A stretch of DNA of 64,000 bases from Ascoidea asiatica. Its lineage: Eukaryota > Ascomycota > Saccharomycetes > Ascoideales > Ascoideaceae. The notes below the pieces were generated by a model. That model worked only from the letters and a program-made list of their open reading frames with translations, did not search any database and was not told where the DNA came from. The DNA lies in NCBI GenBank assembly GCA_001600695.1, contig BCKQ01000002.1, positions 2,119,340 through 2,183,339 of the forward strand. The letters run 5' to 3'. The position numbers and the translations under genes were made by a program. Positions 34,085-44,346 of the stretch are shown piece after piece; the stretch's first letter is position 1; the number at the start of each line of letters is the position of its first letter.

Positions 34085-37000
34085 TTTTTTAAATAATATT
34101 TAGTGAAATAAAAATTCTAATAAGTTAAAGTGTTGATAAATGATAATTGATAATATTTGATAATGGAATTTTGATAAAAATATAATATAAGATAATCATT
34201 ATTGAATTGATCAAAGAATTGGGAGAGTATTTATAGTATTTGCAGAGATTACCCAAAGCCAGAATTTTGTTAATGTTAAAGCTAGCTTTAACTGATTTAA
34301 CATTATCCAGTAACAAATATGATAGGAACACAATAAAAAACCTGATTTGAACTCCAGTGATTAAATTTATAGTTTTTTTTTATATCTCAATACATTTTTT
34401 GTACATGAAAGAGTAATTATTCATAGTAATTTTATACCAGTACAACAAGTGAAGCCCAAGGTTTGCAATTGTTATGCGGTAATGTTAATCAGATAAATGC
34501 AAAACAATGGGAAATCTTGAGCTTTTTGGAATATTTGGAGTGGAATATGAATTTTATGATAATGTTATCACAACAGATATATTTCAAGTGAACTTTTTTT
34601 TGATTAAAGTTGGTGAAGATGAATACCTATTCCCAGAATAGTTCAGAGGAAGGTTGAGAATTCAGCTTTTTGAATGGGTTTTCTTCACTATTTTACAATT
34701 CAAATCAGATGCTTTTAATCTTCAATTCTGAACAGAGTAAAAAAACAGATCGCTCTACAAAATTTTATTAAAATATTGGTAGAAAGATGAGATTTATAAG
34801 AAAGAAAGAAAGAAGCTGGTTTATGATCCTTGGATTCAGATAATTCAGTATTTTAGAATAAAAATAAACAGTTCTAAAATACTAAACTAGCATTATGCCT
34901 TCAAGGTGAAATAAAACCAAGTAAATGTCTTGGAAATATCAGTTAAAATGTTTAATATAACTGTTGTTTAAGATCTTTGATTAATTAATAATATAATTTG
35001 ATCAAATCAGCCTTATAAAAAAAAACAGTGAGACTTATACAAGTATTTTCTGTATTCTTTTAGTTAGTCGATTTCATATTCAATTTATCAAATGTATAAA
35101 AACTAACTCGAGTAAAATTGATTTAAAAATTAACTAATGAGACTTTTTTTTTTTTTTTTTTTTTTTCTTCAATTATATGCAATCGGATTTCAATCTTTTT
35201 GCTGAATATCAATACATTTGCAATTAATAAATCTTCTAAGGAAATTATTATTTTCTAAAAACTAATAGATTTTCGCTTAATTACCACAATTCATCTAAAT
35301 TAATTACTAAAATAACCTAAAAATCACATTAATTTTTTAGTTGTCTTTTTAGAAATACGAATCAAGATTATTTTAAAAGGATGCAAATGATCTGCTTTTT
35401 TATTTAAGACATCGAAACAATTACTAGAAATTTCTAAACTGATCTTTCCAGATTCTATCTAAAATAGGATGTACTATTTTCCCTGTATAATATAATATAT
35501 GGAAAGCCAGTATGTTCAAGATAACTCAGATATGTGTCTTAATCTTCTGGATCCTGTTGATCAAGAAGCAAGAATTAAAATGACAATACTTTCAATGATA
35601 CTACAACTTAACATTACAGTAGTAAAAAATTCAACCATGGCTCTACGTTTGAAGATTTTGAAGTATAGATCTATGCTGAAAATATTTTTTATACAAAAAT
35701 ATTAAATAGATATAAAAAAAGATTTGAATCTTGATCTAAATTCATTTCTAAGTGAGCTAATAATAAACTGAACGTCAAAGAGGCTTCATTGCTATATAAA
35801 ATACTTGTAGCTAGCGTTAAAATCAAGTAAAAAATTGTTTCAAATCAAAAAGCCTTTTTTCGATTTTACGTATTCACATATATTTGAATCTTACCTGAGC
35901 TTTTTACAACATAGATGTGCTGGACCTTTTTCTTGATTTCTAAATTGAATAATCTGACTCTAACAAGTTCCTAAAAAAGGTTACTTCCATATATTAACTA
36001 CCTTATATTATATCACCCTATTAAACCATTAAAATTCCCGCTTAATTATGTATTTGATCTACTGTTCAATTACACCATTGAAATACTGAAATGCTTCTAA
36101 TCTATTGTCTTTTTTATTTCGTAATTATACATACTAAAATATACCATCTTCAATAGGGGTTTCTGGGATTATTGGAATAATAGATAAATAATGATCATTA
36201 ATGATCATCTGCTTTACAGCTTTAATGATGAGTACCAGAAATTAAGAAAAAAATCTTTCCCCCAATTTATTATCGGATGTATCTTGTTATTTAATTTTCA
36301 TCTTCTTCCGATTCCCTTTTTTACAAGAATATATTATTATTCAAGTTCCAGGTAAAATACTCCTTTATAAAAAGAAGATTTGAATTCTTGATCACTTAAT
36401 CTCATGGAATTTACAAAGAATGTAATCAGAAAATGCAGTAAAGCAAATGATTGAAAAAAATGGTAAAGAGAGACGACTGAAAGATAACTGAATACGAAAT
36501 TTTGTTAACAGACTGATTTTTACCAACGTTAGTTTTATTAGTTTTATTAGTTTTATCGATTTTAATATTTTATTATTTTTTTTAAATTATACAAGAAATC
36601 AAAACTAATAGTGAGCAAATATAATATACCTTAACAGTATGTTAACATTGGTTTTTTTTTTAAAAGATATATCTACTTGTAAATGCTCATCGGATAAATT
36701 TATAAAATTGTAAATTGATTTCTTTCCCGGTACAGGTAGAAGATTAATCAAACAGTCTGGGCTTCTCTAAATGATAGAATATTTCAGACTGTACGTTCAT
36801 AATGTACTTGAGTAATAATTACTCTTTATAATTTAAAATGAGTTATCCATTGTGGATAGTAATTACATTCTATAAATGTATGTACTTAACGCTAAACAAG
36901 AATTTAAATTAGTGTTTTGACAACATTAATACAATTGTTCAAAATTTTTTGACTTCTCTCAAAGATGAATATAGAGAATTAGCTGATGAGATTTATGAAG

Positions 37001-39756
37001 TATTGATCTTGATTTCAAGTAAATGCCAAGTAAGCTGTTTTCATTTTTCATTTTATAAAGGATTATCAACAATCTAATTAACTCTCAATGATTTTTTAAT
37101 ATCTATGAGGATAGAATAGTATTTTTCAAATCTGAATCAAAAAAAAAAACATGATAAATAATGTTTTTACCTTAGAGTATTATCCGCAGTATTATTAGTA
37201 CAGTCTAAAGGCATTTTGAAGTACTTTTGTTCGAAATCAATTCTAATTAAGTACAATATTAAAGCAAAAATGAAAGCAATTTATGAATATTTGACAGAAA
37301 CAGTTTTATTATTCATTAAAAAACATACGTAAGACTTCGTTAGTTCAGTACAGTAATTACTTTGGAGGTTGAATAATTTATTGAAAACAATGAAACTTCC
37401 TCAATAAAAAATTGATTTTGAAAGCTACTTATGCAATTAAGTATAGATTTGAATATTAATAAAAAGAACTCCCTGATATGAATAAATAAAAATATGCTCG
37501 TTTTAAAAAATGTTTAAGATAATAAATATTCAACACATGTACTAAATATAACAAACATTATTATCGATATCGGTTATCGTTAGATTAAAAATCACTTAAT
37601 TTAACTGTGGGAATTTTGGTAACATATTCATGTTCACGGAATGCAAGCTTCGGCGCGCAGTAACTTTGGTAATTCATGTCACGTCACTATCAGGATTGGG
37701 TTCATATCAAGGCCAGCAGAATAACTCAAACCATAGTACAGGGACAGGCATAATAGTACTGAATTATGAAATTGTCGGTTGTTACTGGTGGTTACAAATA
37801 AAAAGTGGCGTAGTGTGGATATCCCAAGTATTAGCGAACGCTTACATATTTCTTTAAACGTTCGTTTAGTTCACACAATAATGCCCAAGCGAACAGGCTT
37901 ATCTCTTCACTTGCCACAATCCTGATTTCAAGTGTGATATTCTTCCTTATATCTCAGGCTACTTCGGTTAAATAGAAACAAATTCATTCGGGAACTCTGG
38001 ACTTGCATACTTCTGCGGTTTGGTGTTCAGATTCTTTTATTTCCGTTTCTGTAAAATCAATTTTGGAAATTTTGCAGTTGAATAATGCTGTTTGATTTTT
38101 AAAACTGTTATCTTTGCGTGCCACGGCGTAGCAAATCTTCTGCAGAGACTGATACGCTGAATCTCTTCAGAGAGAAATATTGGTTTGGTATCAGATCTGG
38201 TCTTCACGAGAAAGTTTAAATTGCCTATTTCAGAAAAAAAGGATATTCTCAAAATTAAAACTTTTGTTATTTTACTTGAACTATATAAAATTTGTACTAT
38301 TTTTCTTAAGTTTATCTTCTTAAATAAGCAGCTTAATCTTTGAATATCGAAGTCAATTTCTGTTTTATTCAAATGATCTTCAAATACAATTTAAAATCGG
38401 GTAAAATGATGATCATTAACCTTAGAATTCAATAACTCATATAATCACAATTTATAAATGACTTCTTTATATATTAAAAAATAACGGATTAATTATCATT
38501 TTTTTTTTTCTTTTGATATCCTATCTATAATCATTTTTTACGACTGAATTTGAGATGTAATATAGTTTTTATTTTCGTTTTCATTTGCGCAACAGCTTAT
38601 TTTAAAAAAGGATATTTTTTTTGGTAAAAATCACATTAATAATACAAAAACGTTATGGGTACTGATTTATGCTTAAGAATATTTTTTCATTAACTTTTTT
38701 GAATCATGGCTCATTGTTAAAAAAAGAAATTTCTAAATAATCTCATTTAACGAATTAATAAATCATTCCGAAGAAACTTTGGGCATTATTATAATCTTCA
38801 ACTTTTGAACCACAACATTATATTTTGTACAATGGTTATTAAAAATGGAAAAAAATATATATTTTAAAGCTCCTTGAAAGGAATGGAATCAAAAAAAGTA
38901 CTAAACCACCGATAATGTATGGCATTTCTATTTCAATTAATATAATTGTGAACTGTTAATTGTTAACTGTTAATTGTTAACCTGTGCTTGGCTATCTAAA
39001 CGTTGCATAAAACATAAGTATGTATAATTTCATAGATGGCCAAGAAGTAAGTTATAATTTTAGCGTTATTGTAATTTTTCAGTTTTTTTTACGTATCAAT
39101 ATTGGATGTTAAGATAAATTTAAAAATCAAAGTTATTTTCAATGTTACAAAAATTAGGAAAGCCTCTTTTAAATCGGCCCTGAAAAAAGTTGCCGAAAGG
39201 AATATAAAAAATTAACTAATTAAACCATTTTTATTACTGGAAATAAACAGAGAATTGAAATCAAATGATGATTTTTCATATTCACAATATTTTGTCTGAA
39301 ATATTTTATAACTTAATTATTACAAAAGTACTTCAAAAGTCTTACAAAAACCATTAATATATAATCATAATGAATAAATGTTGCATTTTCTTATCAATAT
39401 GTTTCGGTTCACTTCAAATGAAACCTTTTAAATCAATATGAAAATATTATAATCAATAAAAATTATTTGTGAGTTCAGTTTCTTACAATCAACCGATTTG
39501 AAAAAATAGTAATATAATTACTGAGATATATTTTTTTCAAAGTTAACTGTTGATATAATATTGGAGGTTTTGTATTTAAGTTGATGTTTGAAACAAAAAC
39601 AGTGAATAGGCCCTGTAATGAATTGAATTTTTTTCTATTGATAGTAAATCACAATAATCGAAAATGTGATTTGATTCTTATCCTATTAAAATCATTATTA
39701 TTAATATTATTATTAATATTAATATTATTATTATTATATTATTAATTACATTATAA
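34085..39756. other. 5.7 kb gene-free region
   Basis: No credible gene on either strand. Features are a 23-base T run at 35144-35166 and a G+C-richer block at about 37620-37990. That block contains a CGAACG...CGTTCG inverted repeat (around 37835-37865), a TCACGTCA site near 37680 and short open frames on both strands without recognisable products. The rest is A+T-rich with frequent poly-T/poly-A. It is upstream of the ATF-type gene (starting 34084) and downstream of APT1. Candidate roles are long regulatory DNA, unrecognised RNA genes, origin or centromere. Confidence 0.55.
35144..35166. repeat. T23 homopolymer
   Basis: An uninterrupted run of 23 Ts in the gene-free region. Confidence 0.95.
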
Positions 39757-40344
39757 TTATTTGAGAGCTTCTTTCTGATCACCAAATAAAGTAAAAACTG
39801 GGGCTTGTAAATTTTTTCTACCCTTTAAGAAGTCTAACTCCATTACAAACATAAACTCAATAATATTTGCTTCAAGTTTCAATAACAATTCTCCAGCAGC
39901 TTTTGCAGTACCACCAGTTGCTAAAATATCATCAACAATAATTACATTACAATTTTTCTTACCTTTGAAACAATTTTTTTGAATTTCAAATATATCTTCA
40001 CCATACTCTTTTTTGAAAGTAGCTTTTAAAACTTCTCCTGGCAATTTTTTTTCTTTTCTAATTGGTATAAACCCACAATCTAATTCATAAGCTAAAGTTG
40101 GTCCCATTAAAAATCCTCTGGCTTCTAATCCAATAATATAATCAATTTTAACTCCTGGATATTTTTCATCTAATTGATATTTGAAAGTTTTTATTAATTT
40201 CTTGAACAATACTGGATCTCTGAATATTGGTAAAAAATCTTCAAATAAAATACCCTTTTGTGGGAAATCTGGATACTGATCCAATGAATTTTTTAATATT
40301 TGAATGTCTTGAAGATACTCCTCCTGACTTTGATATAACCCCAT
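39757..40344 (-). CDS. APT1: Adenine phosphoribosyltransferase
   Basis: A 195-residue enzyme from ATG 40344 (start MGLYQSQEEYLQ). The frame extends upstream only from a TTG. The PRPP-binding loop VIIVDDILATGGTA lies at about residues 133-146. Other family segments are QYPDFPQKGILFEDFLPIFRDP, IDYIIGLEARGFLMGPTLAYEL, VRK/IRKEKKLPGEV-type loop and the end PVFTLFGDQKEALK. It agrees with Saccharomyces Apt1 (187 residues) along its whole length. It converts adenine and PRPP to AMP plus pyrophosphate in purine salvage, in the cytosol. A short Lys/Asn insert (FKGKKNCN) precedes the PRPP loop. No introns are needed. PTM1 follows on the same strand 780 bases upstream. Confidence 0.96.
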   Translation of the reverse strand: MGLYQSQEEYLQDIQILKNSLDQYPDFPQKGILFEDFLPIFRDPVLFKKLIKTFKYQLDEKYPGVKIDYIIGLEARGFLMGPTLAYELDCGFIPIRKEKKLPGEVLKATFKKEYGEDIFEIQKNCFKGKKNCNVIIVDDILATGGTAKAAGELLLKLEANIIEFMFVMELDFLKGRKNLQAPVFTLFGDQKEALK

Positions 40345-41123
40345 TTTGAAAACTAGATATTCTATTAATAAAACCAGCAACCACCGTAGATATTATACTG
40401 TTATAAGTTTACTTTGAAATGACTTGGAAAGACAATTTGTTTACTCTGAAGAAAGAAGACTGCTTTCAATTTATATCACTTTCAACCAAAGGCAGTTTTT
40501 TATTTTTTTTTGAAGTCGCTAAAAATATTTTTTTTCCTTTGAGATGAGCACCGCACGTTCACACCCCACGGTCACAGGGTCGAGGCCCAGCGAGAGAAGG
40601 AAAATATAAAAAAGGTCTAAAAGTTGTAGAATCTCCAATAGAGAATATATATTATATATTTTATATTAAACAAATGATCGAGATACATATCCAGAAGTTA
40701 CTGCAGTTATTCGATTAAATTGACTTCTTGGATCTAGTTTGATGGAAAATCTTTGCAAATGAATTAGACCTGGAGTTGGAATGGGAATTGATCAAACACT
40801 GACAGATTTTCAGTCTTGAAATAATAATTGGGTTATTATTTGTGCGACAAATATTTATCTTTAAAAACAAGTTTTGATAAAAGAATATAAGAATATTAAA
40901 TAAAAAAAATGTAGTTTACGAGTCAAATATATTCCAAAACTATACAATGAATTCAAGGAAAGTTTTAAGTGTGTGTGTGAAAAAGAGAAGTGAGAGATAT
41001 ATTGTATATAAAAGAGATGAATAGATAAAAATTGATAAAAGGAGTTAAAAAATTCGAGAAAATTTTTAAAGAATTTTAAAGAATTTACTCAGGGAATTCC
41101 AAGGAATTAATTTAAAATAATAA
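40345..41123. promoter_or_regulatory. Upstream region of APT1 with a G+C-rich patch
   Basis: 780 bases between APT1 and the 3' end of PTM1. A block of about 60 bases at 40541-40600 is strikingly G+C-rich (contains CACCGCACG, CCCCACGG, GGGTCGAGGCCC). Such a block about 200 bases upstream of the APT1 start is a candidate activating element. No Gcn4 or Bas1 core is evident. Otherwise A+T-rich, no gene. Confidence 0.35.
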
Positions 41124-43139
41124 TTATTTGTCTTTATTATAATCCGGTTTTTTATTTCCACTTAATAAATCATGTTCAGATTCACCATTATCTTCTGGAT
41201 TTACTTGAAATATTGTTCTATCATCATCATATGATTTTTTAGTTTTATCTTTAATATCATCATCAATTTTATTAGTATCATTAAAAGGATTATCATCATC
41301 ATCATCACCTAATTCAAAAGGATTATCACTTATTGATTTTTTATTATTTGAATTTGTATTTGTACTTGAATTATTATTAATATTATTAATATTATTACTA
41401 CTACCAGTTACATTTTCATTAGATAAATTATCATTTGTTAAATTTTCTCTACTTTGGGAATTATTTTTTCCATTATCATTACCATTTTCATTTGTTTTTT
41501 TATTTTTATTATCAAAATTTCCAACAAAACTATCATTATCAGAATCATCATTAAGATCAAATTCTTGACCTAAATTATTTAATTCAAATTCATTATTTTG
41601 TTCAAATTCAAAATTATTATTTTCATCATCTTCAACATTTGAAACTTGAGTTGAAACAATTAATAAATATGAATATTGTGTTGGTCTCCAAATGAATAAA
41701 ATAATAATAAAAACAGATAAATAAACTAAAGAAGGCCAAAAATCTAAAAGTAAAAATCTTGATTTCCAATGTTGTTCAATTAATTCAGTTGTTGACATTC
41801 CAATAAATACAAAACTTGAAACAAAAATACCTAAGAATAAAACAAATAAAGAAGCAAAAATTGTAACAAATAATTTTTTATAAATTTTTAATTTTATTGT
41901 TTGTTTTTGAGTTTTTAAATATGCTGTAGTTTTATTTAAAGAATTTAAAATTAAATAATAAAATATTGTAAAAGTTATAGCTAATGGAACCATTGGAATT
42001 AAAATTAAAAGACTTACATCTTCTGGATTTGATAAATAAGCAGAAATAATATAAGCAATTGAAAATAAAAAATGAACAATTGCAAAAATTTTACAATATA
42101 ATAATTTTTTTTTATCTAAATTTGGATAAACAACACCCATACCTAAAGAAATTAATAATAATAAATAAAATGAAAAAGTTAATTTAAAAGAATTTAAAAT
42201 TGAGATAAAAATTAAATAAAATTTTATAAAAAAAGTTGAATTAATTTTCCATTGAATTAAATTATTTGATAAAATTGAAGTTTTAAATAATGAATGATTA
42301 TTTTTTAATTCATAATAAAACCAAATTAAAATATTTTCAATAATTAAAAAAGCAGTAAAAAATAATAAATTTTTTTGAATATTTGTTATATTTTTTTTAA
42401 ATTTAAAAAAATTATAAGCATAATAAATAAAAGAAACTAAATAAATTATTGATAATAAACCATATAAAGGTAATTTTGGAATTTCAGAAGCATTTAAAGA
42501 ACCAAAACTATTTGAATAATTAACTAAAACTTTATAATTTGAAGTTGAAGGAGTATATGAAGCAATACAATAATAACCAGTATTTTTAATTGAATAAGTT
42601 GTATTATACATACCAAATTTATTTAAATTAAAAGTTAAAATTGCAGAATTAGTATTATTTTTTGCATCTTTTGAAATTATAAATTTATTTTTTGATTTTT
42701 CTTCACAAAGTTTTAAATTTATTGCATTATCATCACAAATATATTTTTTATTATAATAATCATTAGAATTTAAATTTGAAGAATCAGTATTTGAATTTGA
42801 AGAATCTGAATTTAAATCAGTACCTAAATAATCAATATCTTTATATTCAAATATAACAATTGATAAATTAATATCATCTTGATTATCATCAGAATTTTTA
42901 GAATCTAAAGATTTATCATTAAAAGATTGTAAATATACATTAATAAAAGGATCTTTATTACCAGTCCAATCTTGTTTACTATACATTCCTGAACAAACTT
43001 GAGTTTCATATTGATTAATATCTTCTAATTGAGCAAAAACTTTTGATATTATAAAAGATAAAGAGAAAATAAGTAAAGATAATTTTGAAAATGAATTATT
43101 ATTCAAATAAGATTTTTGATTAGTCCTTAAAATAATCAT
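41124..43139 (-). CDS. PTM1: Seven-TM Golgi/endosomal protein of the PTM1 (GOST) family
   Basis: A 671-residue protein starting at ATG 43139 (MIILRTNQKS). Upstream codons only extend through an ATT repeat from a TTG. A signal peptide ends near residue 36 (FSLSFIISKVFA, then QLEDIN). An extracytosolic domain of about 180 residues contains paired cysteines (CSGMYSKQDW, CDDNAINLKLCEE, YYCIASYTP). Seven hydrophobic segments follow between about residues 221 and 495, ending LVYLSVFIIILFIWRPTQYSYLL. This is the Ptm1/Tmem87/GPR107-type architecture (Pfam lung 7-TM family, GOLD-domain seven-TM). Saccharomyces Ptm1 (about 523 residues) is found in vesicles of the late secretory pathway; its biochemical role is not established. 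The C-terminal about 180 residues form an Asn/Asp-rich cytosolic tail, longer than in Saccharomyces. Confidence 0.88.
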   Translation of the reverse strand: MIILRTNQKSYLNNNSFSKLSLLIFSLSFIISKVFAQLEDINQYETQVCSGMYSKQDWTGNKDPFINVYLQSFNDKSLDSKNSDDNQDDINLSIVIFEYKDIDYLGTDLNSDSSNSNTDSSNLNSNDYYNKKYICDDNAINLKLCEEKSKNKFIISKDAKNNTNSAILTFNLNKFGMYNTTYSIKNTGYYCIASYTPSTSNYKVLVNYSNSFGSLNASEIPKLPLYGLLSIIYLVSFIYYAYNFFKFKKNITNIQKNLLFFTAFLIIENILIWFYYELKNNHSLFKTSILSNNLIQWKINSTFFIKFYLIFISILNSFKLTFSFYLLLLISLGMGVVYPNLDKKKLLYCKIFAIVHFLFSIAYIISAYLSNPEDVSLLILIPMVPLAITFTIFYYLILNSLNKTTAYLKTQKQTIKLKIYKKLFVTIFASLFVLFLGIFVSSFVFIGMSTTELIEQHWKSRFLLLDFWPSLVYLSVFIIILFIWRPTQYSYLLIVSTQVSNVEDDENNNFEFEQNNEFELNNLGQEFDLNDDSDNDSFVGNFDNKNKKTNENGNDNGKNNSQSRENLTNDNLSNENVTGSSNNINNINNNSSTNTNSNNKKSISDNPFELGDDDDDNPFNDTNKIDDDIKDKTKKSYDDDRTIFQVNPEDNGESEHDLLSGNKKPDYNKDK

Positions 43140-43144
43140 TTTTT

Positions 43145-43181
<37 letters not shown>

Positions 43182-43504
43182 TATTGTTATTGTTATGAAA
43201 TATTTTTGAAATAGCAAGCTAGAAGGTTATGGAATATTAAATGAAATTAGAAATTGCAAACAATTCCAAATAACTATTAGGAACTAAACTGTCTGTTTAT
43301 TTTTTTATTATAACTATTATTAATCTGAAATAGCTTTATGTTCATAGAAATAGTATTATTCTTCTAACAATGTTCTTGATTCCAGTAAAGTTTCATTAAC
43401 TGTTTTTATTCTTGTTCTGTTCAAATGTTTTTATTTCACCTGAAAGAAAAGCAAAGAAACAACAATAATAATAATAATATATTACCGTACTGTATTTCCA
43501 CGAG

Positions 43505-43830
43505 TTTCTTGTTTGGTTTCTTAACACCTTGCCAAAACGGCCCAAGCCCCACGGAGGGGTCTGCGGGCGGAAGACCCTTGGAATTCACAGGGCAAATTGA
43601 GGCAGAAACAGTCCGACAGAGCCGCCAGACCCTCTAAAAGGGGATTACCATTTCAACGGATTGAATGCACGGCCAAGTATAATAGCGTGTAAAGTACACA
43701 CAGTGACATGAACTTGCATTTCCAGCTTTGTGGATCCAATGCTGCATCTATGCGTGAGGGAAGGTAACAATACACATCTGCACACAGGCAGACGCGCAAA
43801 CACACCTGTGACCAGTGCTGCGGGTCTTGT
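43505..43830. ncRNA. G+C-rich island, candidate structured RNA or regulatory element
   Basis: About 325 bases near half G+C within DNA that is mostly A/T. At 43542-43581 an outer stem CCAAG/CTTGG encloses either a CCCC-ACGGA-GGGG hairpin or a GGGTCT / AGACCC stem with a 9-base loop, so a compact fold is possible. Further on are ACCCTCT, GTGAGGGAAGG and CAGGCAGACGCGC. In very A+T-rich genomes such islands often mark structured RNA genes. I do not recognise a family and see no clear A/B boxes or snoRNA boxes. A promoter element with many CGG/CCG factor sites is the alternative. Confidence 0.2.
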
Positions 43831-44240
43831 CTCGTTGTTTCAATAAGAGATGAATAAACAGTTTTATATTCATTTCAAATTATATAATTAGATATAGAAA
43901 CAATATACAAGTATTTATATAATTTGAAAATTCAAAGTAAAATGTAAAAAGAGTTTTTTTTAGGGTTCACTTTTCACACTTTTCAAAAGGAATTCGCCAG
44001 AATTTAGCAGGAATTTATAAACATTCAAGAAGAATTTGATCTTTAGACCTGTTTTTTATTTTTATTATTATTATTATTATTATTATTAACAACATGCTTT
44101 GATTTAGTTTAATAAATATTATTTCAATGTTGATCATGATTAACATGATTAGCTTAACTTTACTCGAAAAAGGTACGTTACTGGCTGAATTATTCACTTT
44201 TTCATAAATGTGAAGAAGTATTTATGATTTTATTTATTTA

Positions 44241-44242
<2 letters not shown>

Positions 44243-44273
<31 letters not shown>
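44243..44273. repeat. TTAC tetranucleotide microsatellite
   Basis: Seven tandem TTAC units about 75 bases upstream of the ATG at 44347. Confidence 0.9.
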
Positions 44274-44346
44274 TTTTATCTTATATTTTTTATTCAATGG
44301 AAATAAAATATCAATTACTCAAGTCAATTATTTTCTCCTATTAAAA

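Larger units (their letters stand above)
43140..44346. promoter_or_regulatory. Divergent upstream region with a G+C-rich island
   Basis: 1.2 kb between PTM1 (-) and the unknown plus-strand gene starting at 44347. An ATT microsatellite lies at about 43144-43178, partly in the PTM1 leader. A G+C-rich island occupies about 43505-43830 (see the separate entry). A second ATT microsatellite is at about 44058-44087. Seven TTAC units lie at about 44243-44273 in the leader of the plus-strand gene. Confidence 0.5.

Noticed and set aside
37630-37857. 75-codon plus-strand frame with Trp and Gly residues
   Set aside because: Considered as a possible gene remnant, but no family, no downstream exon and no splice signals.
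40541-40600. tRNA gene in the G+C-rich patch upstream of APT1
   Set aside because: No proper B box (GGTTCGANTCC) or cloverleaf arms can be drawn on either strand.
44224-44346. Earlier in-frame ATG for the unknown gene
   Set aside because: The added 41 residues come mostly from the TTAC microsatellite, giving Leu-Thr-Tyr repeats.
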